A DNA stretch of 21,826 bases. It comes from a virus. Below are positions 1 to 7,703 of the stretch, in pieces (position 1 is the stretch's first letter; each line of letters starts with the position of its first letter). Location of the stretch: positions 1 through 21,826 of the IMG/VR virus record IMGVR_UViG_3300009127_000109. One strand, given 5' to 3'. The notes beneath the pieces were generated by a model. The model saw only the letters and a list, made by a program, of their open reading frames with translations, made no database searches and was not told where the DNA came from. A program made the translations under genes and the position numbers.

Positions 1-189
1 TCCCTGTGTAGGATCTACACCAAAGGCAAAACGAACATTGTTGCCTTCAGCAGATATCTCACACATTACTGGAAAGTTTCCATTATCATTTTGTAGTTGA
101 GTATTTGTGAGTCCCTGAGCAATATCAGTGCATGCTATAGCTAGAGTTCCTTCAACATAACCATATTCATTAGATGTTATTTTATTCAT
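1..189 (-). CDS. Partial hypothetical protein, possible virion protein (3' end outside window)
   Basis: An open reading frame starts at ATG 189-187 and runs off the left edge with 63 codons and no stop. The protein begins MNKITSNEYGYVEGTLAIAC and continues as a beta-rich, Ala/Thr/Asn-rich stretch without charged clusters. That composition is common in small phage capsid decoration or fibre proteins, but no family-specific motif is visible. Its start overlaps the stop of the upstream methyltransferase gene as ATGA, so it is the last gene seen of the leftward sugar operon. If it is a structural protein it could be the acceptor of the glycan made by that operon. This is inference from position only. 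Confidence 0.6.
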   Translation of the reverse strand, partial: MNKITSNEYGYVEGTLAIACTDIAQGLTNTQLQNDNGNFPVMCEISAEGNNVRFAFGVDPTQG

Positions 190-788
190 TTTAACCTCTT
201 ATAGATCATAAAAGTGTGGTCTACATCTTTGTAGTCCTTTAGGCTAGTTAAAACATATAGATTGAGTAAGCCACTTAAGTCTGTTGTCGAGATGAAATTC
301 ACAGTATAGGCCCTGTCATTTTTTTCATCTACTTTAGATAAAGTCCAAGACTTTTTGTATTGCAGTGGAGTAAAGATAGAGATTAGTAAAGATGGAATAT
401 TTAGCTTGTTTATATACTCCAGTACATTTTTCCAGCTTGGTATATGTTCTATAATATATCTTAAAATCAAAACATCAGGAGAGATTGTTCTTATTGTCGT
501 AGAAAGTTTATCAATATCCTCTATGTTTAACTCTTCAAATTCTACATTTGGTAGATTAAACTCCTTCTTTGCTCTATCTACAAAAGTTTTAGTTTTGTCA
601 AATCCATAGTAAGTAATATTGTCTACCTTATTAAGAATTTGAATTAGAAGTCTATTATTTCCAAAACCTATTTCGGCAACTTTTTTAGGTTTGATATCTA
701 GTAAGTACTCAATTATGTCATTTGAGTCCTCATCAAAGACATTACTTAGAAATGCTGATGATCTACCTTCCCAATCGTTAATTTTCAT
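186..788 (-). CDS. Class I SAM-dependent methyltransferase (200 aa)
   Basis: The protein has the Rossmann-type SAM-binding glycine motif, VAEIGFGNN at about residues 37-45, followed by an acidic strand end (YYGFD, about 60-64) and a post-II segment ISPDVLILRYIIEHIP at about 103-118. That order is typical of class I methyltransferases. It probably methylates a small molecule or sugar rather than DNA, since no DPPY-type motif is present. The neighbours are a second methyltransferase (11-bp overlap) and glycosyltransferases, so an O- or N-methylation of a glycan is the likeliest role. The substrate is not readable from the sequence. Confidence 0.8.
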   Translation of the reverse strand: MKINDWEGRSSAFLSNVFDEDSNDIIEYLLDIKPKKVAEIGFGNNRLLIQILNKVDNITYYGFDKTKTFVDRAKKEFNLPNVEFEELNIEDIDKLSTTIRTISPDVLILRYIIEHIPSWKNVLEYINKLNIPSLLISIFTPLQYKKSWTLSKVDEKNDRAYTVNFISTTDLSGLLNLYVLTSLKDYKDVDHTFMIYKRLK

Positions 789-1377
789 CTTTTCTAAATA
801 CCTTTAAGTCATTCTTAAACCACCCAGAACAATTCATAGTCTTGAATATAGACATAAGGTAGTCTGACTCATCTTTGCAATAGTTAAAGTTGAATATTTT
901 AAATATCTCTATCCAGTATTCTTTAGGTTGTGGATTGAAGTGATGAAATCCATCCTTTATTGGACAAGCTGAGATACATAATGTATTGCCCAAGATTGTT
1001 AAATTTTTTGCCGATCTTTTTGCAAACTTCTCTTCAAGATGCTCTAAGACCTCAAGACAAAGGACTAAGTCGAATTTTCCAAGATCAGGCAACGAAGCAC
1101 GCATGTCAGCTATCAAGAATGGAGTTCCAAACAACTTTTGAATATAAGGTGCCCAATATCCAGTTCCTTCGATACCAAGAAGTTTTTTACATCCAAGCTT
1201 TCTGAATGCCTGAAGATGAATACCATTAGCACAGCCGACATCTATGATGGACTCAGGCTTGAAATAATCATAGATGACTTCCATAACTGGAGGAATAGTC
1301 GTAAATCTCCATTCTTTAGCATTTATTCTTTTACAGTATTCTTCACCGTAAAGTTCTATTGTTTTAACTTTCTTCAT
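778..1377 (-). CDS. Class I SAM-dependent methyltransferase (199 aa)
   Basis: Motif I, IIDVGCANG (about residues 44-52), and the LCLEVLEHLEE segment (about 106-116) are hallmarks of Methyltransf_11/23-type enzymes, in which the EVLEH stretch follows SAM-binding strand 4. The C-terminal part, with HHFNPQPKEYW at about 145-155, resembles small sugar or lipid methyltransferases found in glycan clusters. The start overlaps the GT-B gene by ATGA, and the end overlaps the next methyltransferase by 11 bp. Two adjacent methyltransferases suggest two positions on one sugar, or capping of a glycan chain; that is inference. Confidence 0.85.
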   Translation of the reverse strand: MKKVKTIELYGEEYCKRINAKEWRFTTIPPVMEVIYDYFKPESIIDVGCANGIHLQAFRKLGCKKLLGIEGTGYWAPYIQKLFGTPFLIADMRASLPDLGKFDLVLCLEVLEHLEEKFAKRSAKNLTILGNTLCISACPIKDGFHHFNPQPKEYWIEIFKIFNFNYCKDESDYLMSIFKTMNCSGWFKNDLKVFRKDEN

Positions 1378-2537
1378 AATTGTCTCGATGCAGCTATTCT
1401 TGATCTCCAGTCAGTCCCAGGGATTATTTTCTTAGTTAACTGAGGAGATCTTTTAGCAGTGTTAATAACTACCCTTTTTCGTTTAGATATAAATTGTCCA
1501 CTAAAACATACTTGATGAGAACAAGTTTCAACATCTGGAAATTCCAAAGGTCTGTCAACTATCTGACAGATATAGTTAATAAATTGCTTAGTACGTATTT
1601 CAGAAGTATGATTGTTCAAGATTAGTTGTCTACCTTTATCAGATATTCTTTTAATTTCATCTTTATCATTAAGTAGGTCTTCTACTCTTTCAATTAGATT
1701 TTCTTTAGAATAAGAAACCATATTTACTTCGTCTTGAAAACCTAGCATTCCAAGATCCGAGAACCAATTAGACATAAGTAATGAACCTGAAGCAGGAATT
1801 TCTACATACTTATGAACAGGAGCATTAATTTTAGATCCTCCTGTTACACATATCCAAGATGATTGAAGTAAATTGTCATAATCCTTATCAATAGGCCATT
1901 TAGAACTCCGTAAAGTCCCAGCTCTGTCTCTTGGTCTTTTAACTCGTTTAAAGTAAGACTTATTTTCCAGAAGTTTTACAGCCATCCTACGATTAGGATA
2001 AAAATCTCGTGTGTATATACCAATGTGAAGAACTCCAATTGACTTCTCAATCTCATCACTGAATCTATTCATCTTAATTGAATGAGGAAGCCAAATACAT
2101 TTAAAGTCAAATTTAGCTCTTGGATGATGTTTGTGAAAAGCATAACTAAACCGATGAAAGATAGTCTTTATTCCAAGATCCTTAGCTATTTTAATCTGAG
2201 CCTTTGGGACAGGCCCATGTACATCTTCTATGAAAATCGCTGAAGGTATACCAAACTTCTTCCAAGGCTCATGGATGTAAGCAAAAAAAGCATCACAAAA
2301 AATAAAGTCATAGTCATAGTCTGAACATTTTTCAAGGTGGTTAAGAACTACATTCTCAATCTTTGTTTCACCAGACATTAACTTGTGAGATATATACCAA
2401 GCATTTTGACCTTTGTCTCCAATAGGACACTTTTCAACAACTGTTACATCAGCAAACTTAGACACAGTATATTTGAAGTAGTTAAAATGCTGTGCCACTC
2501 GATGAGATCGATCTATTGTAAGCCAAAGAATTTTCAT
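1374..2537 (-). CDS. GT-B fold glycosyltransferase, CgeB/Glyco_trans_1_2-like (387 aa)
   Basis: The N-terminal half (about 1-155) looks like the acceptor-side Rossmann domain, opening with MKILWLTIDRSHR. The C-terminal half contains KYVEIPASGSLLMSN at about residues 243-257. This is the K-x-x-E-x-x-x-x-G pattern of CgeB-like and group-1 glycosyltransferases that contacts the donor nucleotide sugar, followed by the usual helix FQDEVNMVSYSKENLIERV. The basic C-terminal tail (about 345-387) is extra to the core fold. The gene overlaps the two-domain GT gene by ATGA. Transfer of a sugar to a growing glycan is well supported; donor and acceptor are unknown. Confidence 0.8.
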   Translation of the reverse strand: MKILWLTIDRSHRVAQHFNYFKYTVSKFADVTVVEKCPIGDKGQNAWYISHKLMSGETKIENVVLNHLEKCSDYDYDFIFCDAFFAYIHEPWKKFGIPSAIFIEDVHGPVPKAQIKIAKDLGIKTIFHRFSYAFHKHHPRAKFDFKCIWLPHSIKMNRFSDEIEKSIGVLHIGIYTRDFYPNRRMAVKLLENKSYFKRVKRPRDRAGTLRSSKWPIDKDYDNLLQSSWICVTGGSKINAPVHKYVEIPASGSLLMSNWFSDLGMLGFQDEVNMVSYSKENLIERVEDLLNDKDEIKRISDKGRQLILNNHTSEIRTKQFINYICQIVDRPLEFPDVETCSHQVCFSGQFISKRKRVVINTAKRSPQLTKKIIPGTDWRSRIAASRQL

Positions 2538-4057
2538 AATGCTCGATCAAGTCCCCACTTTTGTTTAAAGTATTTTACACTCTTTTTAATCTCTTCTCTA
2601 TTTAATCTTGCAGCTTTGTATTCTTTACTTCCTCCCCAGTTATTAACAGCTGCCATTTTATCAAAGAGTTGAAGATTAACTAATTTCCATCCTACTGCAC
2701 GAGCTTGCATAAAAAGATCTATATCCCATTCTCCAATGATATAGGTAGGGTCAATCTTACAAAGATCAAATACATCTCGTCTGATAATTGCTGATGCAGA
2801 GCCGACACTATCTACATACTCAATAGGGAACTGAGCATCTACAACATTGAAAGTTGTTGGTTTGAATACTGAGTTAAGTTTATAAATCTTAGATTTATAA
2901 CGAATTCCTGCAACTCCAATATCTAAGTTATTATCTAAAAACTCAACAGCAGACTCAACTGATCCATCTGTATAAGTTGTATCATCATCTGACAGATTTA
3001 TGTAAGATGTTCGAAAACGATTTAAGGTACGTTTTAGGAGTCCCCTTCTAGCAGGGCCAGTTCCTATGTTTCCTCTAGTAAAAAAGACATCGTAGCTTGC
3101 AAAGTTGCTTGCCAGAGATTTTATTTTCTCTTTTTGTCTACCATCAAGATTTTCAGACCCCTGAACCATTAAGGTTAGATTCATTGGGATAGTTATTGTT
3201 TCTAGATGAGATATCAGTGTATTAATTAACTTTTCATAACGTAACCAAGAAAGCATTGCTAAGGTTAGCCTAGGTCCTTCCATAGATGATATGTAATCTA
3301 TAGAAGGTATAATCCAAGATTCAGGATTCTTCACTCCCCAATGGTTATCTATAACCCTGTTATATTCTAACCACTGAAGACGATTCCAATACATCATTGG
3401 AAAGACTTTTCGTTGTATAGCTTTTACTCGTGGCGTTGAAGGTGAATGATGAAGATGATAAATACTAGCATTGAGTATGTTAACTTTATATCCAAATGTT
3501 ACTAACCTAGACCAAAATGCGTTGTCCTCGCCTCCCCAAGATCCTATGAAATCCTCTGGAATACCTTTTAACTCAAAAAAGATTTTCCTAGGAATAATCA
3601 TTGCTGCCCCAGCAGCTGACCCCATACTTGGAGATTTGGTTTTCTCAATTAGTTCTTTGTGAATATATTTAGACCGTAAATATTTTTTGGTTCCTTTTCT
3701 ATTAAGTAAGTGTAACCTATCCCAGCCGATTGATACTTTGTTGCAGGAGATAACTGACTTAACCCAACTTGAGTCTATGATAAGGTCTCCATCCATTAAG
3801 ACTAACATATCACCAGTTGAGATTTCTTTTGCACATCTGTTAATAGCCCAAGCTCGATGAAAGACTCCTGAGTATTTTGTAAAAAGGTATTTATATTTAT
3901 CAGACAAACTTAAATGTTGTTTCTCACCCACTTCATGAATACAGATCTCAAATTGATTGTTGGAGTGTTTTAGTAAACTCTCCAAACAAGCATATAAGAG
4001 AGGTAATCGTTCTGCTGAATGTTGGTAAGGTATAATTATTGAATATTTAGTATTCAT
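2534..4057 (-). CDS. Two-domain GT-A (family 2) glycosyltransferase (507 aa)
   Basis: Two GT-A domains lie in tandem. Domain 1 (about 1-250) starts MNTKYSIIIPYQHSAERLP and has a DGD metal site (89-91). It also has GGEDNAFW at about 175-182, the galactosyltransferase-type C-terminal motif carrying the catalytic acid. Domain 2 (about 262-507) starts LTLAMLSWLRYEKLINTLIS and has a DDD site (357-359), the ARRGLLKR helix and GEWDIDLF (about 442-449). Such bifunctional proteins usually add two sugars in sequence. The start overlaps the SDR gene by 11 bp. Both metal-binding motifs are intact, so both halves may be active. Confidence 0.87.
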   Translation of the reverse strand: MNTKYSIIIPYQHSAERLPLLYACLESLLKHSNNQFEICIHEVGEKQHLSLSDKYKYLFTKYSGVFHRAWAINRCAKEISTGDMLVLMDGDLIIDSSWVKSVISCNKVSIGWDRLHLLNRKGTKKYLRSKYIHKELIEKTKSPSMGSAAGAAMIIPRKIFFELKGIPEDFIGSWGGEDNAFWSRLVTFGYKVNILNASIYHLHHSPSTPRVKAIQRKVFPMMYWNRLQWLEYNRVIDNHWGVKNPESWIIPSIDYISSMEGPRLTLAMLSWLRYEKLINTLISHLETITIPMNLTLMVQGSENLDGRQKEKIKSLASNFASYDVFFTRGNIGTGPARRGLLKRTLNRFRTSYINLSDDDTTYTDGSVESAVEFLDNNLDIGVAGIRYKSKIYKLNSVFKPTTFNVVDAQFPIEYVDSVGSASAIIRRDVFDLCKIDPTYIIGEWDIDLFMQARAVGWKLVNLQLFDKMAAVNNWGGSKEYKAARLNREEIKKSVKYFKQKWGLDRAL

Positions 4058-4817
4058 CTATAAACCATTTAAAAGTTCTACGAAGACCATTTTCTAAAGA
4101 AACTGTTGGGCTAATAGTTGGAACAACGTCTATATGATTTATCTCACCAGGGACTGAGTCCTTATGTGAAATGTTAGGAGCTGAGCCTATGAGATCTAAA
4201 GATATGTTAGATAACATGTCTACAAGGATATTTATAGAGATTGAATTACCAGATGCCACTGCTGCTACATTCAGTTCATCATCTGAATTTAAAATAGCCT
4301 TCACAACATCCCCTACATATACAAAATCTCTTGTCTGTCTTCCATTTCCATAAATGCAAAAAGTATCATCATTGATAGCTGCTTTTATAAACTTTGGTAT
4401 TACACTATTTTTAAATTCTGAACAAGGCCCATAGACATTTGAGAATCTTATTATTTGAGTGTTTAAGTTATAAGATTCCTTAAATGCTTTGCAGTAGGAT
4501 TCTCCAGCAACTTTGCTCGCTAGGTAAGGCGACCTTGGATCTGACACTCCAATAGATGAAGCAAAAACGAACTTTTTAAAATTATGAAGAGACGCATATT
4601 TCAAGTATTCAAGAGTCTTGAGGCAGTTTGAGTTAAAGTTAGTCAAAGGATCTGAAATAGATAGTCTAACATCTGTAGATGCAGAAAGATGAATAAACAT
4701 ATCTGCATTGTAATGAAAAAGATTATGCAAACACTCAAATTGAATCTCTTCCTTACGTAGATATTCAGACAGATATCTGCCTATGAATCCTTTGTGTCCT
4801 GAGATTAGGTACTTCAT
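4047..4817 (-). CDS. NAD-dependent sugar epimerase/dehydratase, extended SDR (256 aa)
   Basis: The N-terminus has the extended-SDR dinucleotide motif GHKGFIG (residues 7-13). The catalytic Tyr-Lys pair is in SPYLASK (Y98, K102) with serines at 87-88, and the substrate segment includes RFSNVYGP and GNGRQTRDFVYVGDVV. These identify a nucleotide-sugar 4-epimerase or 4,6-dehydratase. At 256 aa it is shorter than the usual 300-340 aa, mainly because the first Rossmann half is compact (the HLSAS strand is already at about 43-47). It overlaps the end of the upstream GT2 gene by 53 bp. It probably makes the activated sugar used by the neighbouring transferases. Confidence 0.88.
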   Translation of the reverse strand: MKYLISGHKGFIGRYLSEYLRKEEIQFECLHNLFHYNADMFIHLSASTDVRLSISDPLTNFNSNCLKTLEYLKYASLHNFKKFVFASSIGVSDPRSPYLASKVAGESYCKAFKESYNLNTQIIRFSNVYGPCSEFKNSVIPKFIKAAINDDTFCIYGNGRQTRDFVYVGDVVKAILNSDDELNVAAVASGNSISINILVDMLSNISLDLIGSAPNISHKDSVPGEINHIDVVPTISPTVSLENGLRRTFKWFIDEY

Positions 4818-5802
4818 TTAAATTATCTTCCCAAGGTTTTAATTCAAGAAACTCTTCAAATGACATTACTTTATTTTTATCAAGCCATCGCTTTTCACTC
4901 TCTCCCCATTTTATAGCTTGATTCCAGTATTTGTCTACATCTATGAAACGCCCAAAGCGTTCCGTAATAGCTTCTTTGTTTCTTCTCATCATAGACTCAC
5001 CACCGAGAACATAGCAAGATACAAGAAATCCTACAGTGTGAGGGCCTTGGCCTGAAGCTGTATAGAGACGATACTTGCCTATTTTTACTACATTTTTGTC
5101 TTTGCCTTTGTCTATCTTAGGATAAGGGCCTATATGGATTCCTGGGTTAGTAGGTACTGCCCAGTTTTTATATCCAAGGAGCCAAGCTTTGACTCCAAGG
5201 TGCATATCTCCTCCACCCCAGGAAACTTTGTGTATAGCAAGAGCTCCATAACCTTTTAAAGTATTTAAGAACCAATCTCTTTTACATATCCAAGGCATAC
5301 CTTTCCAAGTAATAGTTCGTGGATGAAGATAAGCAAGGTTCCAATCACCTAATTCGTTGACAGATACGTCTCTGTCATGTTTGGATCTGCATTCATGCTG
5401 ATGAGCCCAGTTAATAGGTGCATGGCAGAAACCAGTTGTTTCATCCTCGTGGCGATAGATATCCATGAAATTGACTAAGTCAAAAATCATATTTCTGCCT
5501 ATTATCATATGAGAGTCGATGCAGAGGATATATTTACCTAAAGCGTTTTCGATAGCTTTTTCTCTAGCTGTGAAAAGGCAAGGAAAGTTTTGACGAACTA
5601 TTTTGACGAGACCTTCTTTGATATATTTAGAAGGAATGACTGAAGGTAAGAGATCAAAAGTGGATTGGTCTGAATTGTCGCAGATGACTATTTCGGAATT
5701 CTCATGTCCGACTGGACGTAGTTCCTCGATGCAAGACCTGACTGTGATAGAGAGCATTTCCAGATCATTGCGGTTGGAGATTATGATGGAGACTTTTTTC
5801 AT
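4765..5802 (-). CDS. GT-A (family 2) glycosyltransferase (345 aa)
   Basis: From the start MKKVSIIISNRNDLEML the protein shows the GT2 opening strand, a nucleotide-binding segment (IVICDNSDQ), the metal-binding DSH in place of DxD (about residues 96-98), and GGGDMHLGVKAWLLGY (about 196-211), where the catalytic acidic residue is expected. It resembles polypeptide GalNAc-transferase-like GT2 enzymes of phages. An in-frame ATG at 5895 would add 31 residues, but it lies inside the upstream small gene. The chosen ATG (5802-5800) has an AAAGG element upstream and follows the upstream stop by one base, so 5802 is preferred. Confidence 0.85.
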   Translation of the reverse strand: MKKVSIIISNRNDLEMLSITVRSCIEELRPVGHENSEIVICDNSDQSTFDLLPSVIPSKYIKEGLVKIVRQNFPCLFTAREKAIENALGKYILCIDSHMIIGRNMIFDLVNFMDIYRHEDETTGFCHAPINWAHQHECRSKHDRDVSVNELGDWNLAYLHPRTITWKGMPWICKRDWFLNTLKGYGALAIHKVSWGGGDMHLGVKAWLLGYKNWAVPTNPGIHIGPYPKIDKGKDKNVVKIGKYRLYTASGQGPHTVGFLVSCYVLGGESMMRRNKEAITERFGRFIDVDKYWNQAIKWGESEKRWLDKNKVMSFEEFLELKPWEDNLNEVPNLRTQRIHRQISV

Positions 5803-5803
5803 C

Positions 5804-6010
5804 TTAGCCTTTGTATTTGAAGACTTTGTCCATTGTTGACATAAGTTTGTCATCCCAGGTTTCGTCAGGGTCATCAACAGCAACTTTAAGGGCATTTCTC
5901 ATGTCCGAGGCGTAGATCTTACAGATTGTTCCGTAGCCTTTATATAATACCTTACAGACTCTATAAAGAGTTAAGAAGCGTGTAAAGACCATCAATAACA
6001 TTGAAAACAT
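5804..6010 (-). CDS. Small amphipathic/membrane protein, holin candidate (68 aa)
   Basis: The first 18 residues are strongly hydrophobic (MFSMLLMVFTRFLTLYRV), followed by basic residues and an acidic tail with DDPDETWDDKL and a predicted terminal helix. The start at 6010 has a good AAAGGAG site. The gene lies directly after the M15 endolysin, separated by an AT-rich palindrome, which is the classic place for a holin. The DDP...WDDK pattern recurs in small phage proteins beside lysis genes. A single hydrophobic segment and its position are the only evidence, so the holin label is tentative. Confidence 0.55.
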   Translation of the reverse strand: MFSMLLMVFTRFLTLYRVCKVLYKGYGTICKIYASDMRNALKVAVDDPDETWDDKLMSTMDKVFKYKG

Positions 6011-6025
6011 CTTATTTCTCCTTTA

Positions 6026-6052
6026 AAGATCGTTAAAAAATTTTACTATCTT
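6026..6052. repeat. AT-rich intergenic palindrome, copy 1
   Basis: An imperfect inverted repeat, AAGATCGTTAAA - AAA - TTTTACTATCTT, lies between the endolysin stop and the next start codon on the minus strand. It sits just upstream of the AAAGGAG ribosome site of the 5804-6010 gene. It belongs to the dispersed family also seen at 9694, 10624, 12438, 16417 and 20059. Confidence 0.7.
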
Positions 6053-6347
6053 ATTCACCTAACGAGTAATGATTTCCGTCTGGGTTTTTAAATCTACCAC
6101 CCCAAGTACCTCCAAGAGATTCCCAGAATAGACCGAGAGGTAAGTGAGCAGAGGTTTCAGTTAGATATTTTCCATCTTTGAACAGATTTAAGTCAATAGC
6201 CAAGCGTTTATAGTGAAATGAATTCTTACTATGCCCAGATTTAGCATAAGCATCTCCGAGGGTTACTTCGTAACCTTTTTCATAAGCAAAAAGGATTAGT
6301 AAGGCAACTTTCCTAGCAAAATTAGACTGAGCTTTCCTCAATGACAT
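6051..6347 (-). CDS. M15-family peptidase endolysin (98 aa)
   Basis: The protein matches the short phage M15 (VanY / L-alanyl-D-glutamate peptidase-like) layout. SFHYKRLAIDLNLF supplies the zinc ligands H45 and D52 (the H-x6-D spacing), and DGNHYSL supplies the third ligand, H93, near the C-terminus. A conserved WGG (82-84) precedes it. This enzyme would cleave a peptide bond in peptidoglycan stem peptides at lysis. It consists of the catalytic domain only, with no wall-binding domain or signal peptide, so it needs a holin. The start has an AAGGAAGAAG site and overlaps the upstream gene by 26 bp. Confidence 0.85.
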   Translation of the reverse strand: MSLRKAQSNFARKVALLILFAYEKGYEVTLGDAYAKSGHSKNSFHYKRLAIDLNLFKDGKYLTETSAHLPLGLFWESLGGTWGGRFKNPDGNHYSLGE

Positions 6348-6897
6348 TTTCTTCTTCCTTCACCTCAATTATCATACCACTTTCACGTGCAGCCCTAATT
6401 CCACGTTCTTTAAATGATTCAAGCTCGTCAGAAGTTAAAACTGTGCTAACTGAATGTTTTTGAATTCTTGTAGGAGCTCTGAGACCAGAAAGTTCAAGTG
6501 ATACAGTATCAGCAGCTGACTTTTTATCTTTAAGTGAACACTCACCAGACTCATCATCAAAGATCTGATGATATACATCAAGGGCTTTGTTTGTCAGAAC
6601 CCGAATTTTTTCAGATACTTTCTTTGCTTCCTCATCACGCTCAAGACGAATTTCGGAAAGCTTACGTTCCCCGAGTTCGCTATTAAGTGTATTGCTAACT
6701 GTCTGAGGATGAATGTTAAGAATCTCAGCTATCTCTGTCTGCTTAAACCCACGAGCAGCGAGATTAACTATCTCATGATTACGTTGCCAAAGAGATTGAA
6801 TATTGTAAGTTTTACGTTCCTCTGCTGGCACCCGTCTATCATCAGATTCTCTAAACTCAAACCCGTAAAGATTATTTCTAGTCTCTACTCCTTCCAC
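6322..6897 (-). CDS. HTH DNA-binding protein, probable terminase small subunit (191 aa)
   Basis: Residues about 40-72 (NHEIVNLAARGFKQTEIAEI then a turn and HPQTVSNTL) form a clear helix-turn-helix. It is followed by a charged helical region (about 75-115) and a C-terminal tail with RAARESGMIIEVKEE. HTH plus helical oligomerisation region at about 190 aa is the usual build of phage terminase small subunits, and it leads the operon with the lysis genes. The start is GTG (6897-6895) with GAGGAGAAG upstream, behind a strong promoter. No large terminase is in the window, so a transcription regulator is a real alternative. Confidence 0.6.
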   Translation of the reverse strand: MEGVETRNNLYGFEFRESDDRRVPAEERKTYNIQSLWQRNHEIVNLAARGFKQTEIAEILNIHPQTVSNTLNSELGERKLSEIRLERDEEAKKVSEKIRVLTNKALDVYHQIFDDESGECSLKDKKSAADTVSLELSGLRAPTRIQKHSVSTVLTSDELESFKERGIRAARESGMIIEVKEEENVIEESSV

Positions 6898-6939
6898 TTA
6901 ACTTCTCCTCAATTACATTCATTCATTATTCTAACAATT

Positions 6940-6968
6940 ATCATATCATACTAAAATCCAATTGTCAA
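6940..6968 (-). promoter_or_regulatory. Sigma-70-type promoter for the leftward operon
   Basis: On the minus strand, TTGACA (6968-6963) and TATGAT (6945-6940) are separated by exactly 17 bp. It lies about 45 bp upstream of the GTG start at 6897 and is the only strong leftward promoter seen. It probably drives the whole lysis and sugar operon. Confidence 0.85.
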
Positions 6969-6994
6969 CGTAATTTTCAGTACCATTCTTCATA

Positions 6995-7030
6995 CTTAAT
7001 TAAATTTTTCAACTTAATTAAATTTTTTAA
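6995..7030. repeat. Tandem 18-bp AT-rich repeat (palindrome family copy 2)
   Basis: CTTAATTAAATTTTTCAA (6995-7012) is followed at once by CTTAATTAAATTTTTTAA (7013-7030), differing at one base. Each unit contains the TTAAATTTTT core of the dispersed palindrome family. It lies between the divergent operons. Confidence 0.75.
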
Positions 7031-7235
7031 TGATCTTTATTAAACCGTACATGATGGTGCATTTATGAAATCTTTGGACAAAATGTGAGAGAGGTAACCC
7101 GCCCGAGATTACGACTAGATTCCCCCTTTGACATCCATCATTCATATTGTCAATGATATCAATGGTTTAAAATAGTTGTTGACAAACATTTAAATATATG
7201 ATCTAGTGTATGTACAATTTGATATTAGATGTTCA

Positions 7236-7263
7236 TTGACAATTTTATCCTAGTCAATACCGT
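7236..7263 (+). promoter_or_regulatory. Candidate promoter for the 7333 gene
   Basis: TTGACA (7236-7241) is followed 16 bp later by TACCGT (7258-7263), a weak -10 match. A second TTGACA at 7179-7184 has only TCTAGT at 17 bp. One or both probably drive the gene at 7333, but the -10 elements are poor and the choice is uncertain. Confidence 0.4.
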
Positions 7264-7276
7264 TTAGGTGACTAGG
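7249..7276 (+). promoter_or_regulatory. 8-bp inverted repeat, leader hairpin or operator
   Basis: CCTAGTCA (7249-7256) and TGACTAGG (7269-7276) form a perfect 8-bp inverted repeat with a 12-base loop, upstream of the gene at 7333. It lies just downstream of, or overlapping, the candidate promoter. It could be a 5' mRNA hairpin or a repressor site. Confidence 0.6.
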
Positions 7277-7290
7277 TGTTACACCAATTA

Positions 7291-7307
7291 ATTACTAGTG
7301 GTATTTA
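7291..7307 (+). repeat. 17-bp inverted repeat, upstream arm
   Basis: ATTACTAGTGGTATTTA is the exact reverse complement of 7704-7720. The two arms enclose the gene 7333-7692 and lie upstream of its terminator, so both would be in the transcript and could pair. Confidence 0.9.
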
Positions 7308-7332
7308 AATACATTAAATAAAGGAGTAAACT

Positions 7333-7692
7333 ATGGATTTAAATACAACTATAAATGGTATTACAGTAACCAGGTACTGTTCATTTAAACCTGATGCCGA
7401 TTCAGCCGAGTCCAAAAAGGTAACGTTAAAGATCAAATTCGACAATGTGCCATTAAGGTCGGTATTTGACAAAGCGGGCGCAACCACTGCTGTGCAATGG
7501 CAAAATGGCAAAGCTCGTAAAAACTATGAATCATTCGAGGATGGTCAGGTTGTTGAAATTGATTTCAAAGCACCTGCATCAACAATGGTTGACCCAGTCA
7601 CTCAATTACTAGCCGAGGCCAAAGCTGCAAACGTTGACGTTACGGATAAAAAAGCATTAACCGAATACATTGCAGCTAGAGTCAACAAATAA
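7333..7692 (+). CDS. Small unknown protein, apparently strongly expressed (119 aa)
   Basis: The start has AAGGAG 6 bases upstream, and the gene is monocistronic with its own terminator (7729-7757). Codons are more GC-rich than in the surrounding genes. The N-terminal two thirds look beta-rich (GITVTRYCSFKPDADS, then KKVTLKIKFDN). The last 35 residues look helical after a DPVTQLLAEAKA segment. The protein at 10139 has a similar plan, with DPVQAYLAQFG before its C-terminal helix, but the similarity is too short to call homology. Strong signals suggest an abundant early protein such as a nucleic-acid-binding or host-takeover factor. No family is recognised and the role is unknown. Confidence 0.8.
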   Translation: MDLNTTINGITVTRYCSFKPDADSAESKKVTLKIKFDNVPLRSVFDKAGATTAVQWQNGKARKNYESFEDGQVVEIDFKAPASTMVDPVTQLLAEAKAANVDVTDKKALTEYIAARVNK

Positions 7693-7703
7693 CAATTAAC
7701 CTA

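Larger units (their letters stand above)
6898..7332. promoter_or_regulatory. Divergent intergenic control region
   Basis: This is 435 bp without a credible gene between leftward and rightward operons. It contains the leftward promoter (6940-6968), a tandem 18-bp AT-rich repeat (6995-7030), a GC-richer patch (about 7094-7131) of unknown role, and two TTGACA boxes facing right (7179-7184 and 7236-7241). It also holds an 8-bp inverted repeat (7249-7276) and one arm of a 17-bp inverted repeat (7291-7307). TTGTCAA at 7147-7153 mirrors TTGACAA at 7179-7185. The layout suggests a switch region between early and late transcription. Confidence 0.7.

Noticed and set aside
4765-4817. Frameshift between the GT2 and SDR genes because of the 53-bp overlap
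   Set aside because: Both proteins have complete motifs and sensible ends; the SDR starts with its proper first strand, so the overlap is accepted as natural.
5803-5895. N-terminal extension of the GT2 glycosyltransferase from ATG 5895
   Set aside because: It would overlap the holin-candidate gene in another frame, lacks the GT2 pattern, and the internal ATG at 5802 has a better start context directly after the upstream stop.
7094-7131. GC-richer patch in the divergent region as a structured RNA or riboswitch
   Set aside because: Only short pairings such as GTAA/TTAC are visible and no known riboswitch core could be matched.
7314-7511. Minus-strand open frame opposite the 7333 gene
   Set aside because: It is antisense to a gene with strong start signals, and the frame itself shows no start signals or protein pattern.
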